Notes: a model not told the origin generated them from the sequence alone. A stretch of DNA of 64,000 nucleotides from Symbiodinium natans (GCA_905221605.1 CAJNDS010002229.1:386699-450698); one strand, 5' to 3'; shown: positions 32,136 through 44,252, numbered from the stretch's first letter. A program made the numbers and translations.

Positions 32136-32985
32136 GCATCCGAGCATTCTTTTTTTTGTTTTTGGTAAACTCTGCTGAGCTGGGTTGAGCATTCTCGGGG
32201 GTTTAGGGGCCGTAGAAACAGAAGGACTTGGGACTGGGGGGGAAGGGTCTTCGGGCCTTGTGGACCCTCGTTCAGCAAAGAACACAACAACCAAGACAAC
32301 ATCAACTTACAGGGTTTTTAACGGCGTTTTAAAATGCTTGTTAAAGGGTTTTTCGAAAGTTCAAGGGTCTTTAAAGGTGTTCAAAAGGCTTTATAATTTC
32401 TTTAAACGTCAGTTCGGCGTGGCTTGACCGCCCTCTCCTATGAAAACTCGAGAAAAAAAGCCTTCAAAAACCCACAAGGTTTTTATACGGATTTGATGCT
32501 CTTAAAATAGGGTTTATGGGCTTAGACTTTAAGCAGGGCCAGACTCCACAAGGCCCAGATTCTCCTAAGTCCAATACGCCCGGCACCCTAAACCCCAAGA
32601 CAGCCTTCCAACCCTAAGACATCCGAAGAAACCCTACACCCCAAACCCCAAACCCTAAGCCCTAAACCCTAAACCCTGAACCCTAAACCCTGAACCCTAA
32701 AACCCTAAAACCCTAAAACCCTAAAACCCTAAACCCGACAGACCCTAAACCTAGCAAAGCTGAAGACTGCCAGATCAGGGGCCTAGCACTTCTCCAGCAC
32801 GGCTTCCTTCGGCGTTCCCTCGACGGCCTTGCCCCGGCTTGCATTCAGGGTTTAGGGTTTAGGGTTTGGGGTTTAGGGTTGGGGGTTTAGGGTTGGGGGT
32901 TCAGGGTTCAGTGTTTAGGGTTTAGGGCATAAGGTCTAGGGATGCGGGTTTGGGGTTCAGGGTGTGGGGTTTAGGCTTCAGGGTT
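32136..32985. repeat. Spacer followed by a further cassette
   Basis: Unique DNA to about 32,580 has no recognised gene. Then CCCTAAA/CCCTGAA (32,636-32,750), a core of about 96 bp, and TTTAGGG/TTTGGGG (32,847-32,985). Confidence 0.6.
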
Positions 32986-33059
32986 TACGAAGCTGTAGAC
33001 GTTCGACATTGTCATCAGTCCGCGAGTTCGGAACTGGGGAGTTCGCCCCTCACCACCTT

Positions 33060-33712
33060 ACCGGCCTAAACCCTAAACCCGAAACCTTTAAACCCTAAAC
33101 CCTAAACCCAGAACCCGAAGAATCTCATGTCGGTCGCTGCTCAGGTTGGGTATCCTGGCCTCTGATACCTGAAAAGCCCGTAAGCCACCACATGCCTCCA
33201 TATGCCTCCGAACCTTCATCTCTCCTTACGCAGAAACCCAAAAACTGTGTCTAAAAAAAGAACAATCATGTATATACACATATATGGTCACCCCCCATGA
33301 TCCACACCTTTTGTTTTGCTAGCTTTTTCTTTACGTGAGTATGTGCTTTTCCTCGGTAAAGGGAGTCTTGGCCACTGAGCCCAAAACCCTGAGGCTTAGG
33401 GTGTAGACTCGCTCACACAAAACCTAAGGGCTTAGGGCTTCGGGTCAACAACAACACCTAGGCGTATAAGCCCTCGCCCTCTGCTAGCTCCTGGGCCTCG
33501 CTAGCAACCAGAAGTAGATCCCCTTAAGGGCTCCTGAGAATGACCCAACAGTAGAAAAGGGTACCATTGGGGGGTTCTCTTGTTCTTGGAAGCCCAGTAA
33601 CCATTATATAATGAGGGCACCCTTCTTGGGGTTGGCTACTTTACAAGGAAAACCAGAACAAAAAAACAGCGCAAAGGGTATCTCAGCGCCACCAAGTATC
33701 GGTTGGGATATT
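33060..33712. other. Unique spacer with a family H fragment
   Basis: A short CCCTAAA tract near 33,065-33,110. Segment about 33,620-33,700 (GCACCCTTCTTGGGGTTGGC...GGGTAT) matches 50,245-50,325. No gene. Confidence 0.45.
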
Positions 33713-33825
33713 CCCCCGTATACTAACAGTCTTTAAGAGGGACATAGTACCCCCATTGTGCTCCCTAGTATAACCCCTATTGTAATCCCTATTGAGGACT
33801 GTTAGTATAAGGGGGAACATCCCAA
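33713..33825. repeat. MITE-like element, family A copy 5
   Basis: 113 bp with ends TTGGGATATTCCCCC and GGGGGAACATCCCAA, and inner ACTAACAGTC / GACTGTTAGT pairs. It is a good full-length copy. Confidence 0.78.
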
Positions 33826-35020
33826 AGTATAGGGAGCAATTGGGGGCTCAACTTTTTGGATCCTCCAGTCCAGCAAGAGGCCCGTCCCCCGCGGGACCAG
33901 CCTGGATCTTCTCGATCTGGCAGGGACCCGGAGTTGGTTGTTAGCCTAAACCATAAACCCTAAACCCGAAAGCCGAAACCCTAAACCCCAAACCCTCGGT
34001 TCAAGGTGCGGTGCTTGCAAGGTGTTTCCCTTGACCCTTCGAGGCTTTAGTGTCTGGGGTTTAGGAACCCTAAGCCGGACCCAGCCACCCCACCAGTACA
34101 CAAAAAACCCAACAAAAACTGGCACCCTCAAGTTTAGGGTTTGGGGTTTAGGGCTTAGGGTTTAGGAAGCCCATGAACCCCCCAAACCTTGACAGCCAAA
34201 TCACGAAACAACAAGCCTCAAGTACACCCCACAAACTCTTTAGGCGAGCGTACACCCCCTGTACCCCGGAGAGAAACTGCACTTGTCGCCCTAAACCTTC
34301 AACCCTAGGCCCTAAACCCTAAGCCCTAAACCCTAAACCCTAAACCCCCAAACCCCCAAAACCCTCGGCCCCAAGCGCCTCGCCGCTCGCAGACAGCAGC
34401 GCCAGGTTGCCACCGAGTCGCCGGAAGAACTTCAGGACCAACTTGCCAGGGGGACGAGTTCAGGATTTAGGGTTTAGGGTGTAGGGGCTATGGAGATTGG
34501 TTTGTCAAGTACAGAAATGCCTGTCTAGCTGGTGAAATGCTCAGTAGAAGGTGCGCTGTGAGCTCTCCAAAAACCACGGAATGCTTGAGCCCGCCCAACC
34601 ACCCTGAACTCCGCACTGAGGAAGATTCAACTCAGCCCGAAACCCTAAACCCTGTAAACCCTAAATTTTAAACCCTAAACCCCAACCCCCATGAGTTCCC
34701 TTGGGTAGACCTTCAGGCTCCCCGTCTGCGTGTCAAGAGGGCACCTGCTCATGGTAGGATCGGTTGCCGCCGGGGCCCATGCCTGGGTTTGGTTTTGGGG
34801 TTTGGGGTTTGGGGTTTGGGGCTTGGGGTTTGGGGTTTGGGGTTTGTAGGGTTTTGGGTTTTGGGTTTGGGGTTTTGGGTTTGGGGTTTGGGGTTTGCGG
34901 TTTGGGGTTAGGGGTTAGGGGTTTGGGGTTTGCGGTTTGGGGTTTGGGGGTTGTAAGGTTTAGCTGGGCTCAAGGTGGTGTTTAGGGCTCTCTACAGCCC
35001 CAGACCCATACGATAATTTG
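33826..35020. repeat. Mixed telomere-like tracts including a TTTGGGG block
   Basis: CCCTAAA near 33,950-33,990 and 34,290-34,350, then a core of about 100 bp. A long TTTGGGG-type block lies at 34,785-34,950. The Gly/Trp/Leu-rich frame across the block is an artefact. Confidence 0.65.
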
Positions 35021-35233
35021 TGCTTCAGGATGTGGCCTTTTTCTGGCTTGAAACCTGCGCTGGACAAGGGGATATGCCCTCATGCCTTCTTCGTGATCTG
35101 TCCGAGGAGATTTTTGACGGCTGTTCATCTGCCTGCAAAAAAACATGAACAGCTGGAGGCAACCAGTACTGAAGCAGTTCTGCTGGCAGGAAACGCGGCC
35201 ATCGTTGCTGCCAGCGTTGCAGGCGCTGCTTAA
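35018..35233 (+). CDS. Possible exon, unassigned
   Basis: A 71-codon open frame in unique DNA, with a plausible C-terminal peptide (KKHEQLEATSTEAVLLAGNAA...) ending at a stop. No family recognised; it may be a pseudogene or exon fragment. Confidence 0.2.
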   Translation: MCFRMWPFSGLKPALDKGICPHAFFVICPRRFLTAVHLPAKKHEQLEATSTEAVLLAGNAAIVAASVAGAA

Positions 35234-35394
35234 ACTAACGCTGCTATTATTATACCATAATAACCCCCAAAACCCTTTTCTGAAATATTCAGGCCCCTAT
35301 AGTAGTCCCATAGAACCTCCCTACAAGTGCTGTGTAACACCAGCTCCGCTCCTCGAGGTGTGGTTCAAACACCACGATCCTGGTTCCTTGTAGC

Positions 35395-35600
35395 CCTAAA
35401 CCCTAAACCCTAATCCCTAAACCCCAAACCCCAAACCCCAAACCCTAAACCCTTGCGGGCTCTACTGCGGACTGGTGGCTGTCCCCCTGCTTGCGGCTCT
35501 CCACAAAGGTGATGATGTCCTTGGCTTTCCCAAGCCCCTTGGGTTTAGGGTTTAGGGTTTAGGGTTTAGGGTTTAGGGTTCAGGGTTCAGGGTTCAAAGC
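35395..35600. repeat. Telomere-flanked cassette
   Basis: CCCTAAA/CCCCAAA to about 35,451, a core of about 87 bp, then TTTAGGG and TTCAGGG to about 35,600. Confidence 0.8.
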
Positions 35601-36350
35601 TCAATATCCAGGGTTTGGTGGGTTCAGTGGGTCTATAGTGGGTCTAGAGGGTTTAGTGGCCTGAGTAGGTCCAGGGCTTTGCTACGTTTTAGGGCCCTGT
35701 GTCCCCCCAAAACCTGTTTTATTCTTTTGCTTCAGAACCCCAAAGGAACAAAAAACAATGATCCCTATATTACCCTCAATAAGGAAGAACATGGTTTTCT
35801 TTCGTCTGGGTTCTTAAGCAATTGGTAGATTTTGGTGTTGCGACAGCATCATGGATGTGCCGAACGCTTTTGAAGCTGCACACGAAAGGCAAACGTGGAT
35901 CACAGGAACGGTCAGAGACAAACGAAATCGAAGGTGCGGCGCCAGCCAGCACGTGTGTGTGTGTGTATATATGTCTACGGAACATGTACATGTATAATTA
36001 TGAAAATTACTATGTATATGGACATCTACGCATACATGCTGGCATCTGCACATCACGGTGAGGGTTATGAAGACTTTGGGCGCGAGGAGATTTAGGGTTT
36101 GTGGGGGCTCATTGCGCCAAAAAACTTTAGGAACCCCAAGCCATCGGCTTCGGCCTTAACTAGGGTTTAGGGTTCAAGGGTTTAGGGTTCAGGGTTTTTG
36201 GGTGCAATTCTTAGGGTTCAGGGTTTAGGGTTCGGGCAAAGACTAAGGTAACCTTCTGGGCTTTCAAGGGGTTTTCAAAACTCGGCCAAAAGGTTGCTTC
36301 ATCAGCACACAAGCATGGAGATTTTAGGGGTAAAGGCTTAGGGCGGACCC
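35600..36350. other. Unique spacer with a short (GT)n tract
   Basis: (GT)n near 35,950-35,965 and AT-rich words around 35,985-36,030. Open frames on both strands are short and unrecognised. Degenerate TTTAGGG tracts near 36,165-36,235. Confidence 0.4.
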
Positions 36351-36755
36351 TAAACCCGAAACCCGAAACCCTAAACGACAAACCCTAAACCCTAAACCCG
36401 AAACCCCAAACCCCTAAGCCCCTAATACCCTAAACCCTAGACCCTATACACCTAAACCCTAAACCCTAAACCCCGAGACCCTAGACTCCCTAAACTCTAA
36501 ACCCCTAAACCCTTAAACCCCTAAACCCCTAGACCCCCACAAGTTTGTGGGCCGAGGGTCGTCGCTCAACGTCACCCAGCCCACCTTATACGACCAGACC
36601 TCGCGGTCCTTGGCTTGGCTGGAGCCTTGGTAGCCCGGAGGCCCAGAGAGCCCCAAGCATCCCTAAACCCTAGCCCTAAACCCTAAACCCTAAACCCTAA
36701 ACCCTAAACCCTAAACCCTAAACCCTAAACCCTAAACCCTAAACCCTAAACCCTA
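36350..36755. repeat. CCCTAAA arrays with CCCGAAA and CCCCTAAA variants
   Basis: Mixed block 36,350-36,540, a GC-rich core of about 116 bp, then a clean CCCTAAA array 36,660-36,755 in the same orientation. Confidence 0.85.
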
Positions 36756-37310
36756 ACAAGAACAATGAAAGGATGTTTGTGTTTTTTTATCTGTATAAGG
36801 CCGTGCTCTCAACAACGCAATCGAGTACCACGGACGTTTTGAGAGGGTCCATCTGTAGTACCATTGCGGCATTAGGTACCAAAAAACATACTAATAGGGT
36901 GTTGGGGTACCTGATTCCATCATCTTAGTTGCTGAGTTCATAAGCCCCCAAAAAGTGCACGCTTTCAGTTCTATAGGGGATTGCAGTATCCCAAAAAGTG
37001 AAAAGTGTACTCATTCAGCTACTAAGTCACAGTACTACAAATGGATCCCTCTGGGTTTCTGCAACATTTTAGACATGAACAAAGTGATCCCGTCAGGACC
37101 ACCCCCGGAGTGCATGAGAATCATGATTCGTCAACATCAAGCTCCTAAGGCTTTAGGGTTCAGGGTTTAGAAAGGTTCAATGTTTAGTAGGGTTTAGGGT
37201 TTAGGGTTTAGAGTTTAGAGTTAGTAGCTAGGGTGGGGTGGGGGAACATGCTGCAACGATTGCTGCTTTGCGCTTCTCTTGGGACGTTGATTCGCTCTGT
37301 TGCCGGGAGA

Positions 37311-37410
37311 TGGGTACTTCCCCAAATAAGGGTACCCTTCAGCTACCCCCAAAAAACATAACCCTTATTTTAAGGGAACCAAAGGGGCACCCCTATTTTC
37401 GGAAACCCCA
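37311..37410. repeat. Family B partial copy
   Basis: The right end GGGGCACCCCTATTTTCGG...AAACCCCA is preserved; the left end is not clear. Confidence 0.45.
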
Positions 37411-37515
37411 CCATGTCGTTTTTTTTCAAGGTTCCGTCGGGGTGTTCTTGGACATCTCGCACACATTTCTTGGGCTGGTGATCTCTGCTCAGGAAAGCAT
37501 CTTGGGCTTTACTTG

Positions 37516-37617
37516 GAGGGTTCCGAGAATTAGGGGTCCCTAATGTAGACCCCCAAATTCTCGGGTTCCCTTATAACAAGGACCCAAGAGGGGCACCCCT
37601 AATTTCGGAAACCCCCA
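37516..37617. repeat. MITE-like element, family B copy
   Basis: Ends GAGGGTTCCGAGAATTAGG and CCTAATTTCGGAAACCCCC, with an inner GTAGACCCCCAAATTCTCGG. It lies 106 bp after the partial copy at 37,311. Confidence 0.68.
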
Positions 37618-37799
37618 TTTTGGTGTTATGCGAAAACCCCCAACATCCTACCCTGATGTGTCGCAGTTCATTCAGCCACTCCTTCGGCTGAAGAAGCACC
37701 CTACTTCGCGAAGCGTGAAGAAACAGTTTCAAAGAAACAAGTCGAGAAATGAACTCCAATAAATCTTCAGGGGGAATATGTTAAGAACAAATCAAACAT

Positions 37800-38110
37800 G
37801 TGCGTATCCCCAAACCCTAAACCCCAAACCCTAAACCCTCAACCCTAAACCCTAAACCCTAAACCCTACCCCTAAACCCTAAAACCTGAACCCTAAACCC
37901 TAAACCCTAAACCCCAAATACAAAAAAAAAACACCGCCCCACTTCTCCGAGCTTCGCTCTTCGAACACCGCGTTCCCGGTCTCCTGTTCCGGGCTCCCGG
38001 TCGCATGCGGGGTTAGGGTGTTTAGGGTTTAGGGTTTGGGGTTTGGGGTTTAGGGTTTAGGGTTTAGGGTTTAGGGTTTAGGGTTTAGGGTTTAGGGTTT
38101 AGGGTCTGGA
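37800..38110. repeat. Telomere-flanked cassette
   Basis: CCCTAAA to about 37,917, a GC-rich core of about 95 bp that starts with an A-run, then TTTAGGG to about 38,106. Confidence 0.8.
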
Positions 38111-38584
38111 GAGCTAAGGGTGCCACATGGGTCAAGCTGGACCCGTAAACCCCCTAAACCCCTAAAGTCTGTATGGTCTACAGGGTTTAGGGTTTGGGGT
38201 TAAAGTTGAAGGCTCGGGATACATCATGATAGTCCCTAAACCCCAAAAAACCGCTCAGGAAGCAACAGGTGCCGTCGAAGAGAGGGAACGAAGCACGTGA
38301 AAGCTCCTCTCCTACATCATGGGTTTAGGGTTTAGGGTTTAGGGTTTAGGGTTTAGGGTGTAGGGTTTCGGGTCTAGGCATGGTTTAAGGGTTTCGGATC
38401 TACGGTTTTAGGGTTTTAGCGTATCGTTTTTCAAGAACGGAAACCTCGGCCACCGAAACAAACCCATCTCCTAACCGCGCCCACGAAACCTCACATTCCC
38501 ACATGCGGCGCCTCATTGGGCACTGTGAGACAACTTAAACAAGGACTTCGCCCATGAACAATGGGGCCCCAGAGTAAGAAATGT

Positions 38585-38687
38585 GGGGGTTTCCGAAATT
38601 ACCGGGTACCTTTTGGGGGGGTCCTCATTTCAGGGAATCCTATTTTTTGGGGTCTCTATTAGGGCTCCCTTATTCTCGGCAAACCCC
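38585..38687. repeat. MITE-like element, family B copy
   Basis: 103 bp, opening GGGGGTTTCCGAAATTACC and closing TTATTCTCGGCAAACCCC; centre TCCTATTTTTTGGGGTCTCTATTAGGG. Confidence 0.65.
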
Positions 38688-38939
38688 ATTTAGGTACCCC
38701 AAACCATACTACACAAGGGGGGTACAGCGACAGCGCTGCTTAAGAAATACTTGGAAACAAGCAACATCGGCCGGCTGGCTTTAGGGTTTAGGGCTTAGCG
38801 TTTTGTTGGTTCTAGGGTTCCCCTTGTGGAGGCAAGTCAATGCCTTCCGCAGGGAGTGAAACAGCACAAGAAAGAAGAGCTCTAACATGCTAGGATCCCT
38901 CCAGATCTCAATTTTGCCCAAGATCGTCGGGACCTTTAT

Positions 38940-39250
38940 CCCTATCGAGGTTTAGGGTTTATAGGGTTTAGGGCTACTCTGCCCTAAACCCTAAACCCTA
39001 AACCCTAAACCCCACAAGGCCCAACGGTCACCAAGCCTCGATCTTCAGTGAGAGGCTGTGGCTTCCCCATTCCCCAGCCGTTGTGCTGACCTTGTCTCTG
39101 GCGCTCCAGGCTAGAGGCCTCTAAACCCGAAACCCTAAACCCTAAACCCCTAAACCCATTGGGAAAAACCCTAAACCCTGTCTTGCTAGCTGCGGTTTAG
39201 GGTTCAGGGCTTAGGGATTTAGGGTTTAGGGATATTCGGGACTTCGGTGC
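38940..39250. repeat. Short CCCTAAA tracts around a GC-rich core, then TTTAGGG
   Basis: CCCTAAA at about 38,981-39,012 and 39,124-39,150 enclose about 105 bp of unique DNA. Short opposite-orientation words follow to 39,235. Confidence 0.65.
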
Positions 39251-39399
39251 CTAGCATCCCCTTATCCCATAATGGTTCAGGGTGTACTTTAGGGTTTAGG
39301 TTGAGGCTCAAAAGGCCATAGAGAGGGTACCTGGTTCCCGAATCCTACTGACAACGCTCAACCCTAAAACCTGAAGGCCTGAACACTAAACGTTAAACC

Positions 39400-39725
39400 C
39401 TCAACCCTTAACCCTAAACTCTGAACCCTAAACTCTGAACCCTAAACCCTAACCCTGAACCCTAAACCCTAAACTCTGAACACTAAACCCTAACTCTGAA
39501 CCCTGAACCCTAACTCTGAACCCTAAACCCTAACTCTGAACACTAAACCCTAACTCTGAACCCTAAACCCTAACTCTGAACCCTAAACCCTAAACTCTGA
39601 ACACTAAACCCTAACTCTGAACCCTAAACCCTAACTCTGAACCCTAAACCCTAAACTCTGAACACTAAACCCTAACTCTGAACCCTAAACCCTAACTCTG
39701 AACCCTAAAACCCTAAACCCTAAAT
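39400..39725. repeat. 61-bp higher-order minisatellite built from CCCTAAA
   Basis: Units of 20-21 bp (CCCTAAACCCTAACTCTGAA with CACTAAA and TAAACTCTGAA variants) form a three-part 61-bp block that repeats exactly from 39,541 to 39,602 to 39,663; a 60-bp version precedes it. It is a telomere-derived satellite. Confidence 0.9.
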
Positions 39726-39849
39726 CCCGAAATCCAAAGCTTTCGAAGTTTGCAGAGACCTCGGCCTTGGGCAGTCAATGCGGGGCATCCCCCTCTGCTT
39801 GGAATCACCTTCCCTCAGGCGGCTACCAGCCCCTGGTAGTGTAGGGGGT

Positions 39850-39993
39850 GTAATGTAGGAGCCTGAATGATTTGAATGTTTGTTTGTTTTTTTTTTTTTT
39901 TTTTTTTTGGGGGGGGGGGGTAATTAGAGTGTAATATTTTAAGGGACCATAAGGGAATATTATTTGTGCTTTTGTTCCGAGCCCTAACATTAC
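39850..39993. repeat. MITE-like element, family J copy 1, with T-run/G-run centre
   Basis: Inverted ends GTAATGTAGGAGCCT and GAGCCCTAACATTAC. The middle has a T-run followed by a G-run (about 39,886-39,920), then TAAGGGACCATAAGGGAATAT. The layout matches 54,427-54,567. Confidence 0.6.
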
Positions 39994-40078
39994 ATGGGTT
40001 CACCTCCAACCGCTTTTTCCGTAAAGCAAAAACCTTCCACGGAAGCCAGATCTGAGCCTACTTCTTTCTTCCCTAAAA

Positions 40079-40163
40079 CCCCCCAAACATCCCGAAACCT
40101 TGAACTTAAAAAACAGCTAAACCCCCCCAAACATCCCGAAGCCTTGAACGTAAAAAAACAGAT
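40079..40163. repeat. Direct duplication of about 45 bp
   Basis: CCCCCCAAACATCCCGAA-CCTTGAAC occurs twice in tandem, each followed by an A-run and CAG. Confidence 0.8.
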
Positions 40164-40189
40164 CCTTGGGGGGCTGGGGGTCTCACGGA

Positions 40190-42580
40190 TTAGGGCTTAG
40201 GGCTGAGGGCTTGGCTTAGGGCTTAGGGCTTGGGGTTTAGGGCAAGGAAGGCCCAACACCACGCAGAACCAAAGTCGCCAAACAGTCCGACGACGTTTAG
40301 GGTCTAGGGTGTAGGGTTTTACGGTTAATTTAGGGTTTAGGGATTTGGGTTCAGATTTCAGGGCACCCTACACGTAAACCCACGTTCGGAACCCGACGCC
40401 CGAAGCAGAATCCGGAACACGAGAAGCCAAGAAACCAACGGAAGAAAACGAGCTTCAAGCTTCAACCCTGAGGCCATAAACCCTAGGGTTTAGGGTTTAG
40501 GGTTTAGGGTTTAGGGTTTAGGGTTATTCTCTAAGATGGCCCTTAAACCCCTCTGAAACTATTCCTGAGTACGATCCTCCTAAACTTAATGAAGGAAAGT
40601 ATAACATATCCCGAGGTCCTACCGGGTTCAGGGTTTAGGGTTTAGGGTCATCAAGTCATAGGCCAAAGGAGCATGGAACTTGCCCACAAACGCCTTGAAC
40701 TCACTGGACCTTTTGTCACCAGAGACCCTATACCCCCTTTTGATGACGGCTTAGGGCTTAGGGTTTGGGGGTTAAGGATCTGAAACAGGTTTAGAATTGT
40801 CGTAACTGAAAGGGTCCCTCCTACATGTCCCTGAACTCTAAACGTTAAGCCCTTTCATTCCCAAAAGTGAAATCCCGAAACCCTAAAGCCCTTAACCTTA
40901 AAACCCTAAATCAACCTTAAATTCCTAACCCTAAACCCTAAACCCTAAGCCCTAAACCCTAAACCTTAAAGCCCTTAACCTTAGAACCCTGCATCGAAGC
41001 CTGCATCGACCTTGATTGAACGTCTGATCCTCACATCCCTATCTGTCCCTAACCCTGGGTTTAGGGTTTGGGGTTTAGGGTTTCGGGTTTAGGGTTTCTA
41101 TATCCTTACCCCAAGATCACTTCTCAAAGGGGTGCTGGGAGCTCGGGGATCTAGTCTTCACCAGGGGCTCTAAGGTCTTTGGGGTTTAGGGGTGTGGGTC
41201 TAGGGTTTATGGGGATCAAGTTTTAATTGAGGGGTTCCGGTTTTTTGATATTCTTCGGGGCAAATGGCCTTCTGCAAGGCTTGATTTTCAGAAACCCGCA
41301 CTAATCAAGTACTTTTACGGTTTTGGGCAATATTCCGCGGAATGCAGAACCCCAACAAAGTCATTAAACAATACCAAACAACAGAGCACAACAAGCCAAG
41401 TCGTCATAAGAACACACGCCTGGCAACCAACAAACGTCACAAGAACAGAACGCAAAAACCCTAAACCCTAAACTGCCCTAAGCCCTAAACCCCAACTCCC
41501 CCCAAAAGCCTTAACCCCCAAGCCCTCCCTCAAAACCCAAGCCTCGCGGGCCTTAGCGTCCCTTTCAAGCAGCCCCCCAATTTCTTGAAAACCAGGGGTT
41601 CTTTACTCATGGGTCCCCTACTACTTGGAGGTTCAGGGCACTCAGAACCCTAATTAGCACCCTAAGTCCCCTAAGTCCCCTAAGTCCCCAAGAAGTACCC
41701 CCCTATGCTACTCCCCCCTAGGTTCCCCCCCCTCCCTCCCCCCGCCCCTAATGCTTGAATTCGGCTGAGCTATCCCTAAATAGCCTTCATATTGGGAGGA
41801 ATTTAGGGGGGGTTCTTCATAAGGTTCTTAAGGGAGGGGGTTTCAAGATGGTTCAAGGGGGGTATGTAAGCCAAGGTTCCCTAATGCTCCCCATGCGCAC
41901 TACTCCCCCGAGGCTCCCGAATTCCCCCCAAAGTTACCTACCCCCCATCAAGCCCCCAAACCCCAAACCCGAAAGCTTAACCCTGAACCCTAAACCCCTC
42001 CCTTGAGGACCCTATAAGTTCTGCACAGCAGGAGACTCAAACCCGGAGTCAGTCGGACTCGCAACCTGTAATTTTAATCCGAGCTTAGGGTGTAAGGTTT
42101 AGGGTTTAGGGCTAAACCTGAAGAATTTCAGGGATGGGTTGCGGGAGCTGGGGATCCAGCACTCGTCTTTTAGCGTTTGAGACGAGATCCAAGCGGCCTG
42201 GAACCCTTGTGCAACCCTAAACCCTAAACCCTAAACCCTGCACCCTAAACCCTACATCCAAAACCCTAAACCCTCAACCCCTAAACCCTAAACCCTGGCC
42301 CTCAAAGCCTAAACCCTGACCCCCTGCTTCCCAGAAACTTATGCGTCTCGGCGTTGGCGATGAGTTGTGTCACGCGCGCCTTAGATAGGACTCCCTTCAT
42401 CCTGCTGGCGAAAAGGAACCCCTACAGAGCCCCAAATTGCGTGTATATGTATATTTATATTTATATATTTATATATTTATTTATTTATGTATTTATGTAT
42501 TTATGTATTGATTTATTTATATTTTTAATCAACTGATTATTGATTTATTTATGCATGTAGATATGAGTATATTTGTATAT
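40190..42580. other. Sparse region with short telomere-like tracts and an AT microsatellite
   Basis: TTTAGGG near 40,484-40,525 and 41,060-41,095. CCCTAAA near 40,930-40,960 and 42,215-42,300. A TTTATTTA-type tract at about 42,445-42,560. No supported gene. Confidence 0.5.
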
Positions 42581-42834
42581 ATACGTAGATGTTGTTTGAA
42601 TGGTTTAGGGCTCAGGGTTTCACATGTGTACTTGCTCTTCCGGATTCTTCCACTTGTCTCACTCTGCCCGGGTACGTTCCCACATCAGTTTCCTTTGTGG
42701 CTCATGTGTTGTGTTTGTTGTGCAACATGATGGATTGGGCTGTTGCATACGACTTGACTTCACCGCTTCAGCACACATCCACATGTAACAAATGCGGGTG
42801 AGTGAGAGCTGATAGTCTACTTGCGTACGAAGTA

Positions 42835-43164
42835 CTAGCTTGCAGCAGCTTGCTGCGACCTCATGACAATCCACAACCCTGCAGTTCCTGGGCATGTGGG
42901 ATGTCGCTCAAACGCCTTGAACACCTGCACCCAAAACCCTCTCTTCATGAACATCGGATTCGGGCAAGCTACTACGGGGAGGGCGGGCGGCATTCCACAC
43001 GAGTCACGAATCAACACACCACATTCACTCGGCCGCCAGATCGGCTCCATTCCGGCGCAACCTGGATGGCATGTGATCATGATCTCCAACACCCCGGCTG
43101 CTGGCAACGAAATGTCGGTTTCCAGGCGGACTATCCGTGCCTGGCAGTTTTCCGGGATGGATAA
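42835..43164 (-). CDS. Open segment (probable exon) of an unidentified gene
   Basis: A continuous minus-strand frame reading from about WLSIPENCQARIVRL through VLEIMITCHPGCAGMEPIW to IVMRSQQAAAS and a stop. Composition is Cys/Pro/Met rich, globular and free of low complexity. It lies in the 4.4-kb zone lacking telomere words. No family recognised. Ends may be splice sites rather than true start and stop. Confidence 0.4.
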   Translation of the reverse strand, partial: LSIPENCQARIVRLETDISLPAAGVLEIMITCHPGCAGMEPIWRPSECGVLIRDSCGMPPALPVVACPNPMFMKRGFWVQVFKAFERHPTCPGTAGLWIVMRSQQAAAS

Positions 43165-43178
43165 CCACCGAACTCAGC

Positions 43179-43348
43179 TCATGCCTCGTGGTTCAGCATC
43201 TTGATCTTCTCCAACATGGTCAGCATTTCTTCAACATTTGGGGCCGCAGTCAATCCGCGGGCCACGTCGAAGATGCCGCCCCTTGTTACACCAGGACTGT
43301 TGCGCAAAAGGGCCACCACACTTGCTCCCCCATTTCTGGGACATTCTT
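43179..43348 (-). CDS. Open segment (probable exon) of an unidentified gene
   Basis: Minus-strand frame GGASVVALLRNSPGVTRG followed by IFDVARGLTAAPNVEEMLTM and a stop at 43,179. It is preceded on the minus strand by a pyrimidine-rich stretch ending in GTTCAG, an acceptable 3' splice site. Phase relative to the next upstream segment is uncertain. Confidence 0.42.
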
Positions 43349-43488
43349 CTGAACACAAACGAGGAGTTTGAGAGGAGACCGACTAGTTCGGGACGCTCCT
43401 TGCCAAACACAGTCTAGGGCAAACCAAAAAAAAAGCTTGGAGGAGTCTGCACAGAATGCAATCTGAGCCTGCTGCCCGTTCAGGGAGC

Positions 43489-43566
43489 CTTGATTCCTTG
43501 ATGCAACATGTTCCGGCAAGACTCCCAGCCATGGGCGTGGACGTAGTCGAGAAGGACCTTTTCGAC
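43489..43566 (-). CDS. Open segment (probable short exon) of an unidentified gene
   Basis: 26 codons, VEKVLLDYVHAHGWESCRNM and a few more. Preceded by TTTACAGTTCCCAG on the minus strand, a plausible acceptor. The following intron could begin at GC, but I could not make its phase fit the next segment, so the border is tentative. Confidence 0.35.
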
Positions 43567-43984
43567 CTGGGAACTGTAAACCTGGTCAGTACCTCCACGT
43601 GACCTCAAAGCCGAGAGCGGCACTATGCGAAATTGAGGTTGCCTTTCTCCGCGGACGGTGAGCCCTGCGTGGAGCAGAGTCGCAGGAGAAGGCCTGCAGG
43701 GAAAGGGAACGCGGCTTGCATGGCTTTGTTTTCGATGTAGACTTTCTCATGCTGACATATAGACGCCCTACGCGAACTACGCAGAATGGCTGCTTGTGAA
43801 ACTACCCGAGGACTGGCCAAAAGTGCTATGTTCACCCTCTAAACTTGATACCGTATCCATGGACTGTATCAACACGCGAGCAGTATATGTCTAGACCTCT
43901 GTTTCGGTATATGATGTATATATGTCCTAAATGCATTAACGTATTAAGGCTTTACGCGCTTTGTAGCTTCGACTGTGTGCAGCG

Positions 43985-44252
43985 CACCAAGCCTTCGAGG
44001 GCCTGGTCAGCCATGGCCCCGTCTTCAATGGATCGTGCCAGATCCTGCCATCGCCATAACACAAAAATTACGAAAACACCAGTTTTCGGTGAGGCCTTGG
44101 AGGAAACGGGGAAGTTGGCCAGATCGTTGATCTCTGGAATAACCTGCGCTGCTTTTTCACGTATGTTTCCAAGCCTCTACATTCCGGAGCACACTTCCGG
44201 CCTTGATTTTTGACAAGTCATCCTCCAAAATGGAGTCCGTCGTGAGCATGTA
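43985..44252 (-). CDS. Open segments of the unidentified gene, left of the TA element
   Basis: Directly next to the element the minus strand reads MLTTDSILEDDLSKIKAG then SVLRNVEAWK. One base out of frame it continues EKAAQVIPEINDLANFPV and later RWQDLARSIEDGAMADQALE. The single-base frame change near 44,160 suggests an indel. With the element removed the frame runs from GAFENLY on the far side into MLTTDS here. Confidence 0.42.

Noticed and set aside
34764-34985. Gly/Trp/Phe/Leu-rich frames and 'NPKPQTLNPKP'-type frames here and in many other places
   Set aside because: They are translations of TTTGGGG, TTTAGGG and CCCTAAA arrays.
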